From NCBI RefSeq assembly GCF_000468095.1, contig NZ_ASZC01000015.1:149321-213320 (forward strand): DNA of 64,000 nt, read 5' to 3'. The notes beneath the pieces were generated by a model. That model saw nothing but the letters and a program-made list of their open reading frames with translations. It searched no databases and was not told the origin of the DNA. Position 1 is the first letter of the stretch. Every line of letters starts with the position of its first letter. Below, piece by piece: positions 43,390 through 52,874 of this stretch. The translations under genes were made by a program, and so were the position numbers. The stretch comes from Pantoea sp. AS-PWVM4. Lineage in GTDB: Bacteria > Pseudomonadota > Gammaproteobacteria > Enterobacterales > Enterobacteriaceae.

Positions 43390-44880
43390 GTGTCCCTTCC
43401 TCTTTCATCCGGCCAGACGCTGTATCAGCAGCTCGCCGACAGCTTTGCGGAATCTATCCACCAGGGAACACTGAAGCCCGGTAAACGCCTGCCCGCCATA
43501 CGTCGGGTAGCGCAATCCCATCAGGTGAGTATCAATACGGTACTCAATGCCTGGCAAATTCTGGAAGATCGCGGCCTGATCGAAGCACGTCCTCAGTCCG
43601 GGTATTATGTACGCAGCGTGTTACCTGCGTTGACACGTCCGGTACAGAAAATGCGCGCGAAGGTGGATGACCCGAGTACACAAAAGCTGGAGCTGATTGA
43701 GCAGGTGTTTGCCGCGCAGAACAACCCGGACTACACCAATATCTCGCTGGCCTGCCCACAGGATGCTGAATTGTATCCGTCAGCCCGTCTGAGCCGGATA
43801 ACCGCCAGCGTTTTACGCCGTAACCCGCAAATAGTTGGTCGTTACGCGCTTCCGCCGGGTAGTGAGCGCTTACGGGAGGAGATTGCCCGCCGCAGTCTGC
43901 ATACCGGGATAAACCTTACAGCGCAGGACATCACCCTCACTCATGGCTGCATGGAAGCACTACAACTGGCGCTGCGCGCGGTCACCAAACCCGGAGACTG
44001 TGTCGGGCTGGAATCCCCCACCTACTTCTTTCTCTTCCCACTGCTGGCTTCACTGGGGTTGAAAGCGCTGGAGATTCCCACCGATCCACAGCAGGGATTA
44101 TCGCTAGATGCCCTGGAGATGCTGCTCCAGGAACAGCGTATTCAGGCGCTGATCGCCATGCCCGGCGCGCAGAACCCGCTCGGCTACGTGATGCCGCTGG
44201 CGAATAAGAAACGTCTGGCGAAGTTAGTAAATACTTACCATCTTCCATTGATTGAAGACGGTCTGTACGACGAATTGCAGTTTGACTGGCCGTTGTCACC
44301 GCCGGTTAAAGCCTTCGACAACGATGGCTGGGTGATTTACTGCACCAGCTTTACCAAAACCGTCGCACCCGATTTTCGCATCGGCTGGACCGCCGCCGGG
44401 CGTTTTCACGAAAAAATTGCGCGGCTGAAGGCGGTGTCGTCGATGTCGGAGTCCCGCCTGCTGAGCGAAGTGCTGGCGGAGTTTCTCGCCAGCGGTGGCT
44501 ACGATCACCACCTGCGCACCCTGCGTCGCCGCTATGCTGCCAATCTTGATGCAGCGCGTGGCATTATCGCCCGCCATTTCCCGCAGGGAACGCGCGCTAC
44601 CCTGCCGCGCGGTGGCTTTGTGTTTTGGGTCGAACTGCCGGGAAAAGTGGATACCGTGGAGATGTTTCATCGGTTGTTGCAGGAGCAAATTTGCGTCACG
44701 CCGGGTGCGCTGTACTCACTGAGTGAGCGCTACACCCATGCGCTGCGCCTCTCCTGCTGCTATCCGTTCGATGCGCGTTATACCTGGGCACTGGAGCGTA
44801 CTGGCGCGCTGGCCTGTGAATTAAGCGGCCTGCCGCCAGGACAGGATCAAGGCGTGCCGTTACGGCCCCAGGTGGTGTAA
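43390..44880 (+). CDS. MocR-type regulator (GntR + aminotransferase domains)
   Basis: A 496-residue fusion: winged helix (LKPGKRLPAIRRVAQSHQVSINTVLNAWQILEDRGLI) and an aminotransferase-like domain with the PLP lysine in YCTSFTKTVAPDFRIGW. The GTG start at 43390 is preceded by GGAGG five bases away; an in-frame TTG at 43363 has no such site. Probably controls the divergent LysE-family gene. Its 3' end overlaps the converging GST gene by 34 bp. Confidence 0.88.
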   Translation: MSLPLSSGQTLYQQLADSFAESIHQGTLKPGKRLPAIRRVAQSHQVSINTVLNAWQILEDRGLIEARPQSGYYVRSVLPALTRPVQKMRAKVDDPSTQKLELIEQVFAAQNNPDYTNISLACPQDAELYPSARLSRITASVLRRNPQIVGRYALPPGSERLREEIARRSLHTGINLTAQDITLTHGCMEALQLALRAVTKPGDCVGLESPTYFFLFPLLASLGLKALEIPTDPQQGLSLDALEMLLQEQRIQALIAMPGAQNPLGYVMPLANKKRLAKLVNTYHLPLIEDGLYDELQFDWPLSPPVKAFDNDGWVIYCTSFTKTVAPDFRIGWTAAGRFHEKIARLKAVSSMSESRLLSEVLAEFLASGGYDHHLRTLRRRYAANLDAARGIIARHFPQGTRATLPRGGFVFWVELPGKVDTVEMFHRLLQEQICVTPGALYSLSERYTHALRLSCCYPFDARYTWALERTGALACELSGLPPGQDQGVPLRPQVV

Positions 44881-45470
44881 CCCTCGCGCTCGGTCAGGCG
44901 TTCGTAATAGGTGCGTACCGCTGGCAGGTCGGCATGTTCCAGCGGAGTTTCAAACCAGCGGTTCACCGCCAGACCGACCGGGATATCCGCCAGAGTGAAG
45001 TTACGACCTGCTACGTAGCGCCCGGTTTTTTCCAACTGCTGGTTGAGAATACCCATCGTGTGATTCCAGCCTTTGCAGGCTGCCGCCAGCAGACGTTCAT
45101 CCTGGTGGGCGGGTGAATTGCGCACCAGCGACATAAACGCGTAGCGCCATGAGGTGTTAAGTTCAGTGGCTTGCCAGTCAGTCCATTGATCGATCGGCGC
45201 ACGGGCGCGCGGGTTTTCCGGGTAGAGCCACTCGCCGCCGTAACTGGTGGCGAGATAGCGCAGAATGGCATTGGACTCCCACATGACGAAATCGTCTTCG
45301 ATAATCACCGGGATCATGGCATTGGGGTTAAGCGCCAAAAATTCGGGAGAGTGCAGGGATTTGTTTTCATCGCCCCAGACTTCGTGCTCGTAAGGAATAT
45401 CCAGCTCGGCACATAGCCACAAAACTTTGCGCACGTTAATTGATGATGTGCGGCCAAGAATTTTTAACAT
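44847..45470 (-). CDS. Glutathione S-transferase (GstB-like)
   Basis: A 207-residue GST: N-terminal thioredoxin fold MLKILGRTSSINVRKVLWLCAELDIPYE with NPNAMIPVI (cis-Pro) and WESNAILRYL, then the helical domain. Close in pattern to GstB. The start is at 45470, with GGAG upstream; the 20 codons before it are discarded. It overlaps the 3' end of the MocR gene by 34 bp. Substrate unknown. Confidence 0.88.
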   Translation of the reverse strand: MLKILGRTSSINVRKVLWLCAELDIPYEHEVWGDENKSLHSPEFLALNPNAMIPVIIEDDFVMWESNAILRYLATSYGGEWLYPENPRARAPIDQWTDWQATELNTSWRYAFMSLVRNSPAHQDERLLAAACKGWNHTMGILNQQLEKTGRYVAGRNFTLADIPVGLAVNRWFETPLEHADLPAVRTYYERLTEREGYTTWGRNGTP

Positions 45471-45583
45471 AGCGAACTCCGGTTGCATAATTGTTAATCT
45501 ATTCATAGCCCTAATGATTACCTTTAGCAATCAACATCATGTAAATCAGGATTTCAGACCACCTCAACGAGGAAGGAGTGACA

Positions 45584-46432
45584 ATGAAGGTCGCGTTTAA
45601 ACAAGTGGATGTCTTTACCTCATCAGCCTTTCGCGGCAATCCGCTGGCGGTGATTATGGATGCACAGGGATTGAGCGATGCGCAATTGGCTGCGATTGCG
45701 CGCTGGACCAATTTGTCGGAAACCACCTTTGTGCTGCCACCGGAGGATGCCGCGGCGGATTATCGGGTGCGCATCTTTACCCCCGGTGGTGAGCTGCCGT
45801 TTGCCGGGCATCCGACGCTTGGCACCGCGCATGCGCTGCTTGAGGCGGGCTGGCCGCTGAAGACGCCGGGCAAAATCGTGCAGGAGTGTGGCGTTGGCCT
45901 GGTGGACGTCAGGATCAGCACTGACGGAGCGCTGGCTTTCGCCGCCCCGGCAGCCACCCTGACTCCCTTCAGCGATGCGCTGATCGGCAGCGCCATTAAT
46001 AGCGACGCCCTGGATGAAAGCCAGTCGCCTACGGTGGTGGATATGGGGATCCGCTGGCTGCTGTTACCGATGACCAGCGCCGCAGCAGTGCGGGAGATTA
46101 AGGCCAACGCCAGTGATCTGCTGCGCTTGCAGAAACACGCCAAGGTGAATGGCATCGCCCCGTTTGGCCCGTTACCACAAGGTGAAAGCGAACAATATGA
46201 ATTGCGCGCGCTGTTTATAGAGAACGGCAGCCTGGTGGAAGATCCGGTGACCGGCAGCGCCAATGCCTGCCTGGCGCGCTATTTGGCGTCACAGGGCGAT
46301 ACCCGCGACTACCGCGCCCGTCAGGGCAGCGTGGTTCAGCGTGACGGACGCATTCAGGTCAGTTTCACGCCAGAGGCCATCTGGATTGGCGGCCAGACAG
46401 TGACGGTGATTAACGGTACCATCGAGGTATAA
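45584..46432 (+). CDS. PhzF-family isomerase/epimerase (YddE-like)
   Basis: A 282-residue protein of the PhzF family (diaminopimelate-epimerase-like fold). Family blocks: VDVFTSSAFRGNPLAVIMDAQGLSD, ARWTNLSETTFVLPP (catalytic Glu), IFTPGGELPFAGHPTLGTAHAL and LVEDPVTGSANACLARYL. Most members, including YddE, have no known substrate. GGAAGGAGTG precedes the ATG. Divergent from the GST gene across 113 bp. Confidence 0.9.
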   Translation: MKVAFKQVDVFTSSAFRGNPLAVIMDAQGLSDAQLAAIARWTNLSETTFVLPPEDAAADYRVRIFTPGGELPFAGHPTLGTAHALLEAGWPLKTPGKIVQECGVGLVDVRISTDGALAFAAPAATLTPFSDALIGSAINSDALDESQSPTVVDMGIRWLLLPMTSAAAVREIKANASDLLRLQKHAKVNGIAPFGPLPQGESEQYELRALFIENGSLVEDPVTGSANACLARYLASQGDTRDYRARQGSVVQRDGRIQVSFTPEAIWIGGQTVTVINGTIEV

Positions 46433-46448
46433 CGCACCGAGGCAAATT

Positions 46449-46509
46449 GCGCGATAAATCGCGCCGCTACGGTATCTGCACATATTTGTAGCGGCGCAAT
46501 TTATTGCGC
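46449..46509. repeat. REP-like inverted pair
   Basis: Arms at 46449-46470 (perfect) and 46488-46509 (variant GCGCAATTTATTGCGC), 17 bp apart, between converging genes. This is the rightmost copy seen in the window. Confidence 0.88.
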
Positions 46510-46515
46510 GGTTGA

Positions 46516-47274
46516 TTACAGTGCTTGCCCGCCGGACGCTTCGATACGCTGGGCGGTGATCCAACCGGTTTCATCGCTAAGAATTGCGCTGACCGCGTCG
46601 CCGATATCATCCGGCAGTCCCACGCGGCCCAGTGCCGTCAGCGAGGCAATGGTGTCATTGATTTCTTTGGTGTCGCGTACGCGGCCACCGCCAAAATCCG
46701 TCTCAATCGCCCCCGGTGCCAGGATGTTGACGCGGATACGCCGTTCGCCCAATTCCTTCGCCTGGTAGCGCGTCAACACTTCCATCGCCCCTTTCATGGA
46801 GGCATAGGTGCTGGACCCTGGATAAGTGATACGCGTCAGGCCGCTGGAGATATTGAGGATACGACCACCATCAATAATCACCGGCAGCAGCTTCTGGGTA
46901 AGGAAGTACGGCCCTTTGAAATGCACGTTGACCAGTGCATCAAACTCGTCCTCAGTGGTTTCGCTGAACAGCTTGTAGTGACCGTGACCGGCGTTGTTCA
47001 CTAAATAGTCAAAGTTGTCTCGCTGCCACACCTTTTGCAGCGTCTCTTTAACCCGACTGACAAAGCCATCAAACTGACGCGTATCGCCGACATCCAGCAA
47101 CAGCGCGGCAGCACGCGCACCCAGCGCTTCAATCTCCTTCACCACCGCCTCAGCTTCTTCTGCATGGCTGCGGTAAGTAAAAATAATATCGGTGCCTTTT
47201 GCGGCCAGTTTTAGCGCGGCATTCTTGCCTAAACCGCGATTGCCGCCAGTAATCAACGCAATTTTGTGACTCAT
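46516..47274 (-). CDS. Short-chain dehydrogenase/reductase
   Basis: A 252-residue classical SDR: cofactor motif TGGNRGLGKNAAL, NNAGHG, catalytic Ser in LNISSGL, Tyr-Lys: here STYASMKGAM (Y-x-x-x-K) and ILAPGAIETDFGGG. It reduces or oxidises an unknown alcohol/ketone with NAD(P). The start is at 47274 with AGGAG upstream. It is divergent from the LysR gene at 47390, the usual regulator-target layout. Confidence 0.9.
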   Translation of the reverse strand: MSHKIALITGGNRGLGKNAALKLAAKGTDIIFTYRSHAEEAEAVVKEIEALGARAAALLLDVGDTRQFDGFVSRVKETLQKVWQRDNFDYLVNNAGHGHYKLFSETTEDEFDALVNVHFKGPYFLTQKLLPVIIDGGRILNISSGLTRITYPGSSTYASMKGAMEVLTRYQAKELGERRIRVNILAPGAIETDFGGGRVRDTKEINDTIASLTALGRVGLPDDIGDAVSAILSDETGWITAQRIEASGGQAL

Positions 47275-47389
47275 GATTCGCTCCTGTTGCAAAATTGAAC
47301 ACGTTTCAAGGATATTCTCTGAGGTTTGATCTATAAACTCGTTGTAATGCGCTGCACTGTTTCACTAACAACAACAATCGGTGAACAAC

Positions 47390-48289
47390 ATGGATAAAAT
47401 TCACGCAATGCAGGTTTTTGTGCGGGTGGCAGAAATGGGCAGTTTTACCCGCGCGGCAGAGAGCCTTGGTTTGCCAAAAGGCAGCGTATCGCGCCAGTTA
47501 CAGGCGCTGGAAAATCAAATGGGTACACGGCTGCTGCATCGCACTACGCGCCGTGTCCATCTCACCCAGGATGGGCTGGTTTATTACGATCGCTGCCTCG
47601 ATTTGTTGTCGATGCTGGATGATATGGACAGCCTGTTTCAACACGATCCGGCGACGCTGAGCGGCAAATTGCGCGTGGATATGTCGGTAGCGATGGCGAC
47701 CGGTTTTATCCTGCCGCGGTTGCCGGAGTTTTTGCAGCACTATCCCGGCATTGAGATTGAGCTTAGCAGCAGCGATCGCCAGGTGGATGTGATCCGTGAG
47801 GGATTTGACTGCGTGATACGCGTGGGGGAGCTGAAAGATTCCGGCCTGATCGCGCGTAAAATCGGAACCCATGCCTTGATTAACTGCGCCAGCCCCGATT
47901 ACCTTTCCCGCTTCGGTATGCCGGTGCGCCTGGAAGATTTATCGCAACATGCGATGGTGCACTATACCCAGCAGTTGGGCCAGCCATCGCCTGGCTTTGA
48001 ATATTTTGATGGCAAGCAGACGCATTACGTGCAAACCGGCGGCGTGGTAACCGTCAACAGCACCGAAACCTATCGTGCGGCGTGTATTGCCGGGCTGGGG
48101 ATTATTCAGGTGCCGGCGATTGGCGTGCAGCCATTGCTGGAGTCCGGGCAACTGGTGGAAGTGCTGCATCATTTTCCGGCTAAACCGATGCCGATTTCGC
48201 TGCTCTATCCGCATCGACGCAATGTTGCACGCCGGGTGCGGGTGTTTATGGAGTGGTTAAGCCAGGTCTTGCAGGAGTACGTCACTTAG
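47390..48289 (+). CDS. LysR-family regulator, divergent from the SDR gene
   Basis: A 299-residue LysR regulator: winged helix MQVFVRVAEMGSFTRAAESLGLPKGSVSRQLQALENQMGTRLLHRTTRRV, then an effector domain with SSDRQVDVIREGFDCVIRVGEL, the pattern of the large group that controls adjacent oxidoreductases. An in-frame GTG three codons upstream is possible. Probable target: the divergent SDR gene, 115 bp away. Confidence 0.87.
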   Translation: MDKIHAMQVFVRVAEMGSFTRAAESLGLPKGSVSRQLQALENQMGTRLLHRTTRRVHLTQDGLVYYDRCLDLLSMLDDMDSLFQHDPATLSGKLRVDMSVAMATGFILPRLPEFLQHYPGIEIELSSSDRQVDVIREGFDCVIRVGELKDSGLIARKIGTHALINCASPDYLSRFGMPVRLEDLSQHAMVHYTQQLGQPSPGFEYFDGKQTHYVQTGGVVTVNSTETYRAACIAGLGIIQVPAIGVQPLLESGQLVEVLHHFPAKPMPISLLYPHRRNVARRVRVFMEWLSQVLQEYVT

Positions 48290-48328
48290 CAGGCTATAAT
48301 TTTAATTTCGCTGTGAACAGGATGATGA

Positions 48329-49336
48329 ATGTCTATGACGGACGAAAAAAATCAGGAAAAAGCGGCCGGGCAAAAGCCGCTCATTGATCTGAAAACCGGT
48401 AATCAGCATGTGGACCGCTCGATTGTGCATGTCTCACGCTTCGCGACCTGGTTTCAGGCCATCCCGGCGGTAGCCCATTTTTTGCGCGCGCTGGAGCGGT
48501 TCAATGATCGTCTCGGCAGCCAGTTTGGTGCCGCCATTACCTACTTCTCGTTTCTCTCACTGATACCGATTTTGATGGTCTCCTTTGCGGCGGTCGGTTT
48601 TGTGCTGGCGTCGAATCAGGATTTACTCACGGAGTTGATCAACAAAATCGTCAACAGTATCAGCGATCCTAACCTTGCCAATACCCTGAAAAACACCGTC
48701 AATACGGCGATTCAACAGCGTGCTACCGTCGGCCTGACCGGCCTGCTGCTGGCGCTGTATTCAGGCATTAACTGGATGGGTAACCTGCGCGAAGCGATTC
48801 GCGCGCAATCGCGTGATGTGTGGGAACGGAAACCTGATGATCAGGAAAAATTCTGGAAGCGATACATTCGTGATTTTATCTCACTCACCGGTCTGATGCT
48901 GGCGCTGGTCATCACCTTGTCGCTGACCTCGGTGGCCGGGGCGGCGCAGGCCGCGATTGTGCAGGCGCTGGGGCTGGATCATATTGAGTGGTTACGCCCG
49001 GCGATGACCATCATTACTCTGAGTATCTCTATCTTTGCTAACTATTTACTCTTCCTGTGGATTTTCTGGATTTTGCCGCGCCACAAGCCGCGTAAGAAAG
49101 CGCTGTTTCGCGGTACGCTGCTGGCGGCTGTTGGCTTTGAGGTGATTAAGTTTGTCATGACCATTACCTTGCCGAAACTGGCGACCTCCCCCTCCGGTGC
49201 GGCATTTGGTTCGGTATTAGGTCTGATGGCATTTTTCTACTTCTTTGCGCGTCTCACGCTGTTCTGCGCCGCCTGGATCGCCACCGCCAGATATAAAGAT
49301 GATAAAGAGATGCCGCAACCCCACCAGCAACATTAG
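48329..49336 (+). CDS. yhjD: Inner membrane protein YhjD (BrkB/YihY family)
   Basis: A 335-residue protein very similar to E. coli YhjD: LERFNDRLGSQFGAAITYFSFLSLIPILMVSFAAVGFVLAS, ALYSGINWMGNLREAIRAQSRDVWER and SPSGAAFGSVLGLMAFFYFFARLTLFCAAWIATA are near matches. About six membrane segments follow a ~60-residue cytoplasmic N-terminus. E. coli YhjD has been linked to lipid A/Kdo precursor export suppression; its role remains uncertain. yhjE follows, as in E. coli. Confidence 0.93.
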   Translation: MSMTDEKNQEKAAGQKPLIDLKTGNQHVDRSIVHVSRFATWFQAIPAVAHFLRALERFNDRLGSQFGAAITYFSFLSLIPILMVSFAAVGFVLASNQDLLTELINKIVNSISDPNLANTLKNTVNTAIQQRATVGLTGLLLALYSGINWMGNLREAIRAQSRDVWERKPDDQEKFWKRYIRDFISLTGLMLALVITLSLTSVAGAAQAAIVQALGLDHIEWLRPAMTIITLSISIFANYLLFLWIFWILPRHKPRKKALFRGTLLAAVGFEVIKFVMTITLPKLATSPSGAAFGSVLGLMAFFYFFARLTLFCAAWIATARYKDDKEMPQPHQQH

Positions 49337-49341
49337 TTACA

Positions 49342-49390
49342 TTTGCCGCAACAGCCAAAAATGTTCCCCATTGGCTGTTTTTGCGGCAAA
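49342..49390 (+). terminator. Stem-loop after yhjD
   Basis: TTTGCCGCA-ACAGCCA (49342-49357) pairs with TGGCTGT-TTTTGCGGCAAA (49372-49390) around a 14-nt loop. The inner stem is followed by TTTTT. Likely terminator of yhjD. Confidence 0.6.
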
Positions 49391-49612
49391 ACCCAGCAGG
49401 AATCGCTAAAGGGTCACTTTTATTTGGCCCTTTTGCAGAGATTCCCGCCAAAAAAGCCGCCGTTCCCCTTCCCATCCGCCGCCGATTGCATGAACTCAGA
49501 AATTATCCTCTTTTTCGCCGAAAAAGCCTGTTGTGACGCGGTTTTTCGCCATTGAATGACGCAAAACAGGTGCGTAAGATTCTTTGTTTCAATTTACAAT
49601 TAAGAAACAGTT

Positions 49613-50947
49613 ATGCAAGCCTCCATCACAGAACCACTCGACAAAAAACACGACGATGCGCCAGTCAATTCACGCGGCAAAGTGGTCGTAGCGTCTCTTG
49701 TCGGCACCGCGATTGAATTCTTCGATTTCTATATTTACGCCACTGCGGCGGTGATTGTTTTCCCGCATATCTTCTTCCCACAGGGTGATGCCACAGTCGC
49801 GACGCTACAGTCGCTGGCGACGTTTGCCATCGCCTTCGTCGCGCGTCCAATTGGTTCAGCGGTGTTTGGTCACTTTGGTGACCGCGTGGGCCGTAAAGCC
49901 ACCCTGGTGGCTTCCCTGTTGACTATGGGGGTATCGACCGTACTGATCGGCCTGCTGCCTGGTTATCAAACCATTGGTGTGGCTGCACCGCTGCTGCTGG
50001 CGCTGGCACGTTTTGGTCAGGGTCTGGGCCTCGGTGGCGAATGGGGCGGTGCCGCGTTGCTGGCAACCGAAAATGCCCCGGCGAAAAAGCGTGCGCTGTA
50101 CGGATCGTTCCCGCAGCTTGGCGCACCGATTGGCTTCTTCTTCGCTAACGGTACCTTCCTGCTGCTCTCCTGGCTGCTGACTGACGAGCAGTTTATGCAA
50201 TGGGGCTGGCGTGTACCTTTTATCCTCTCCGCCGTACTGGTGATTATCGGTTTGTATGTTCGCGTATCGCTGCATGAAAGCCCGGTATTCGCAAAAGTGC
50301 AGAAAGAGAAGAAGCAGGTACGCGTACCGATTGGTACCCTGCTGAGCAAACATCTTGTGGCGACCATTCTCGGCACCTTTATCATGCTCGCCACCTATAC
50401 GCTGTTCTACATCATGACCGTCTATTCCATGAGCTACGGCACGGCGCCAGCGCCGGTCGGCCTGGGTTATTCACGTAACAGCTTCCTGTGGATGCTGATG
50501 GTGGCGGTGATTGGTTTTGGTGTGATGGTGCCGATTGCTGGCCTGCTGGCTGACCGTTTCGGTCGCCGTAAAACCATGATCACCATTACCCTGATGATTA
50601 TCGCGTTCGCCTTTATGTTCCCGGCGCTGCTTGGTTCGGGTTCGCAGGTGCTGGTGATGGGCTTCCTGCTGCTCGGCCTGAGCATTATGGGCCTGACGTT
50701 TGGCCCGATGGGTGCGTTGCTGCCAGAGCTGTTCCCGACTGAAGTGCGTTATACCGGTGCTTCGTTCTCCTATAACCTGTCGTCGATTCTCGGGGCATCC
50801 GTTGCACCTTATATCGCGACCTGGCTGAACGCGAACTACGGTTTGCAGGCGGTGGGTTTCTATCTGGCTTCGATGGCGGCATTGACCTTGATCGCGTTGA
50901 TTGCCTGCAAAGAGACACGTAATCAGACGCTGTATGAAGCGGTGTAA
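49613..50947 (+). CDS. yhjE: MFS metabolite:proton symporter YhjE
   Basis: A 444-residue, 12-helix carrier of the metabolite:H+ symporter family (ShiA/KgtP/ProP group). Signatures: GTAIEFFDFYIYATAAVIVFPHIFF, RPIGSAVFGHFGDRVGRKATL, GGEWGGAALLATENAP and LADRFGRRKTM. Closely matches E. coli YhjE, whose substrate is not established. A good terminator follows. Confidence 0.92.
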   Translation: MQASITEPLDKKHDDAPVNSRGKVVVASLVGTAIEFFDFYIYATAAVIVFPHIFFPQGDATVATLQSLATFAIAFVARPIGSAVFGHFGDRVGRKATLVASLLTMGVSTVLIGLLPGYQTIGVAAPLLLALARFGQGLGLGGEWGGAALLATENAPAKKRALYGSFPQLGAPIGFFFANGTFLLLSWLLTDEQFMQWGWRVPFILSAVLVIIGLYVRVSLHESPVFAKVQKEKKQVRVPIGTLLSKHLVATILGTFIMLATYTLFYIMTVYSMSYGTAPAPVGLGYSRNSFLWMLMVAVIGFGVMVPIAGLLADRFGRRKTMITITLMIIAFAFMFPALLGSGSQVLVMGFLLLGLSIMGLTFGPMGALLPELFPTEVRYTGASFSYNLSSILGASVAPYIATWLNANYGLQAVGFYLASMAALTLIALIACKETRNQTLYEAV

Positions 50948-50968
50948 TGCGTTGAAGTGTTAAATGCG

Positions 50969-50994
50969 AAACCCGGCTCAGGCCGGGTTTTTTA
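50969..50994 (+). terminator. Intrinsic terminator of yhjE
   Basis: AACCCGGC, short loop CTCA region, GCCGGGTT followed by TTTTATT, 22 bp after the stop codon. Confidence 0.85.
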
Positions 50995-51014
50995 TTGGGG
51001 GTTAGGTGCGTGCT

Positions 51015-51164
51015 GTTACCCTCACCCCGGCCCTCTCCCATGAGGGAGAGGGAGATGTGCCATATGCTCGATCAGTTCCCTCTCCCATGACGGGGAGGGA
51101 GGTGTGCCATATGCTCGATCAGTTCCCTCTCCCGCTTGCGGGAGAGGGTTAGGGTGAGGGTAAC
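51015..51164. repeat. CCCTCTCCC palindrome family, tandem copy
   Basis: Two 47-bp tandem units start at 51032 and 51079, with a third partial unit at 51126. Each has a CCTCTCCC hairpin and the spacer CATATGCTCGATCAGTTC. The outer ends, GTTACCCTCACCC and GGGTGAGGGTAAC, are inverted repeats that close the whole element. Related to the copy at 30619-30717. Confidence 0.88.
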
Positions 51165-51182
51165 AGCGCGCACCTTAACCCA

Positions 51183-51212
51183 AAAAAAACCCCGGCAAGC
51201 CGGGGTTTTTCG
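51183..51212. terminator. Bidirectional terminator downstream of ilvC
   Basis: AAAAAACCCCGGC, loop AAG, GCCGGGGTTTTT reads as a terminator on both strands. It ends ilvC transcription on the minus strand, 27 bp after its stop. Confidence 0.88.
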
Positions 51213-51238
51213 TTGCTGAAAACTGTGTCGCGAACGGA

Positions 51239-52714
51239 TTAACCCGCTACGGCGATACGTTTCATGTCGGTCATGTAGCCACGCAGTTTGCGGCCAACCG
51301 CTTCGATCGGGTGCTGACGAATCGCTTCGTTCACGTCACGCAGCTGCGCGTTGTCTACCTGAGTGCCTTCCACTGCTTTGCCCAGGTCGCCCGGTTGCAG
51401 GGTAGTCATGAACTCTTTCAGCAGCGGTACAGCCGCGAAGGAGAACAGGTAGTTACCGTATTCTGCGGTATCAGAGATAACCACGTTCATTTCATACAGG
51501 CGCTTACGTGCGATGGTGTTAGCGATCAGCGGCAGCTCGTGCAGTGATTCATAGTAAGCAGACTCTTCAATGATGCCCGCGTCGATCATGGTTTCGAATG
51601 CCAGCTCAACGCCCGCTTTCACCATTGCAACCATCAGAACGCCTTTGTCGTAGTATTCCTGCTCTTCGATTTTACCTTCGAACTGCGGTGCGGTTTCGAA
51701 CGCGGTTTTACCGGTCTCTTCACGCCAGGTCAGCAGGTTTTTGTCGTCGTTGGCCCAGTCAGCCATCATGCCGGAGGAAAATTCACCAGAGATGATGTCA
51801 TCCATGTGCTTCTGGAACAGCGGAGCCATGATGCCTTTCAGCTGCTCAGACAGCGCGTAAGCACGCAGTTTAGCCGGGTTAGACAGACGATCCATCATCA
51901 GGGTGATGCCGCCGAACTTCAGGGATTCGGTGATGGTTTCCCAGCCGAACTGAATCAGTTTTTCAACGTAAGCCGCATCGTGGCCTTCTGCCACCAGCTT
52001 GTCGAAGCACAGCAGAGAACCGGCCTGCAACATACCGCACAGGATGGTCTGCTCACCCATCAGGTCAGATTTCACTTCCGCAACGAAAGAGGATTCCAGC
52101 ACGCCCGCACGGTCACCACCGGTCGCAGAGGCCCAGGCTTTAGCAATCGCCAGGCCTTCGCCTTTCGGATCGTTTTCCGGGTGAACTGCGATCAGGGTCG
52201 GCACACCGAAGCCACGCTTGTACTCTTCGCGCACTTCAGTACCCGGGCACTTCGGCGCCACCATGACCACGGTGATGTCTTTACGGATGGTTTCGCCCAC
52301 TTCAACGATGTTGAAACCGTGTGAGTAGCCCAGCGCTGCGCCGTCTTTCATCAGCGGCTGTACCGCCTGAACTACAGCAGAGTGCTGCTTGTCTGGCGTC
52401 AGGTTAACCACCAGGTCAGCCTGCGGGATCAGCTCTTCGTAAGTACCCACTTTGAAGCCGTTATCGGTCGCTTTGCGGAAAGAAGCTCGCTTCTCAGCGA
52501 TCGCTTCGGCACGCAGGGCGTAAGCAATATCCAGACCGGAATCACGCATGTTCAGACCCTGGTTCAGGCCCTGAGCACCACAGCCAACGATGACGACTTT
52601 TTTCCCTTTCAGGAAGCTGGCGCCATCCGCGAATTCATCGCGCGCCATGAAACGACATTTGCCTAACTGCGCTAACTGGTTGCGCAGGTTCAAAGTGTTG
52701 AAGTAGTTAGCCAT
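51239..52714 (-). CDS. ilvC: Ketol-acid reductoisomerase, class II
   Basis: A 491-residue NADPH enzyme turning acetolactate or acetohydroxybutyrate into the dihydroxy acids of valine and isoleucine synthesis. Cofactor motif [23 protein letters not shown]; metal-site glutamates and aspartates lie in the helical domain, which is duplicated in this long enterobacterial form. CGGAG precedes the ATG. Divergent from ilvY, which activates it in the presence of substrate in E. coli. Confidence 0.97.
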   Translation of the reverse strand: MANYFNTLNLRNQLAQLGKCRFMARDEFADGASFLKGKKVVIVGCGAQGLNQGLNMRDSGLDIAYALRAEAIAEKRASFRKATDNGFKVGTYEELIPQADLVVNLTPDKQHSAVVQAVQPLMKDGAALGYSHGFNIVEVGETIRKDITVVMVAPKCPGTEVREEYKRGFGVPTLIAVHPENDPKGEGLAIAKAWASATGGDRAGVLESSFVAEVKSDLMGEQTILCGMLQAGSLLCFDKLVAEGHDAAYVEKLIQFGWETITESLKFGGITLMMDRLSNPAKLRAYALSEQLKGIMAPLFQKHMDDIISGEFSSGMMADWANDDKNLLTWREETGKTAFETAPQFEGKIEEQEYYDKGVLMVAMVKAGVELAFETMIDAGIIEESAYYESLHELPLIANTIARKRLYEMNVVISDTAEYGNYLFSFAAVPLLKEFMTTLQPGDLGKAVEGTQVDNAQLRDVNEAIRQHPIEAVGRKLRGYMTDMKRIAVAG

Positions 52715-52835
52715 GGGTACTCCGGTTTGATGTTGTGTTTGCTTTGTTCAGTAACGACGCTGTTATCAGTGTCGCGAATGACCCCATCATATGACAGGAA
52801 ATCTGTTGCTTAAATTGATATATTTACAAGGTCAC

Positions 52836-52852
52836 ATTGCAGGATTTGCAAT
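52836..52852. promoter_or_regulatory. IlvY operator in the ilvY-ilvC intergenic region
   Basis: ATTGCAGGATTTGCAAT is an inverted repeat (ATTGCA/TGCAAT) 22 bp before the ilvY start. IlvY of E. coli binds TTGCA-type repeats here, repressing its own gene and activating ilvC. A second operator closer to ilvC is not clear by eye. Confidence 0.65.
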
Positions 52853-52874
52853 ATTACTTTGAGGTTACCCGCGC

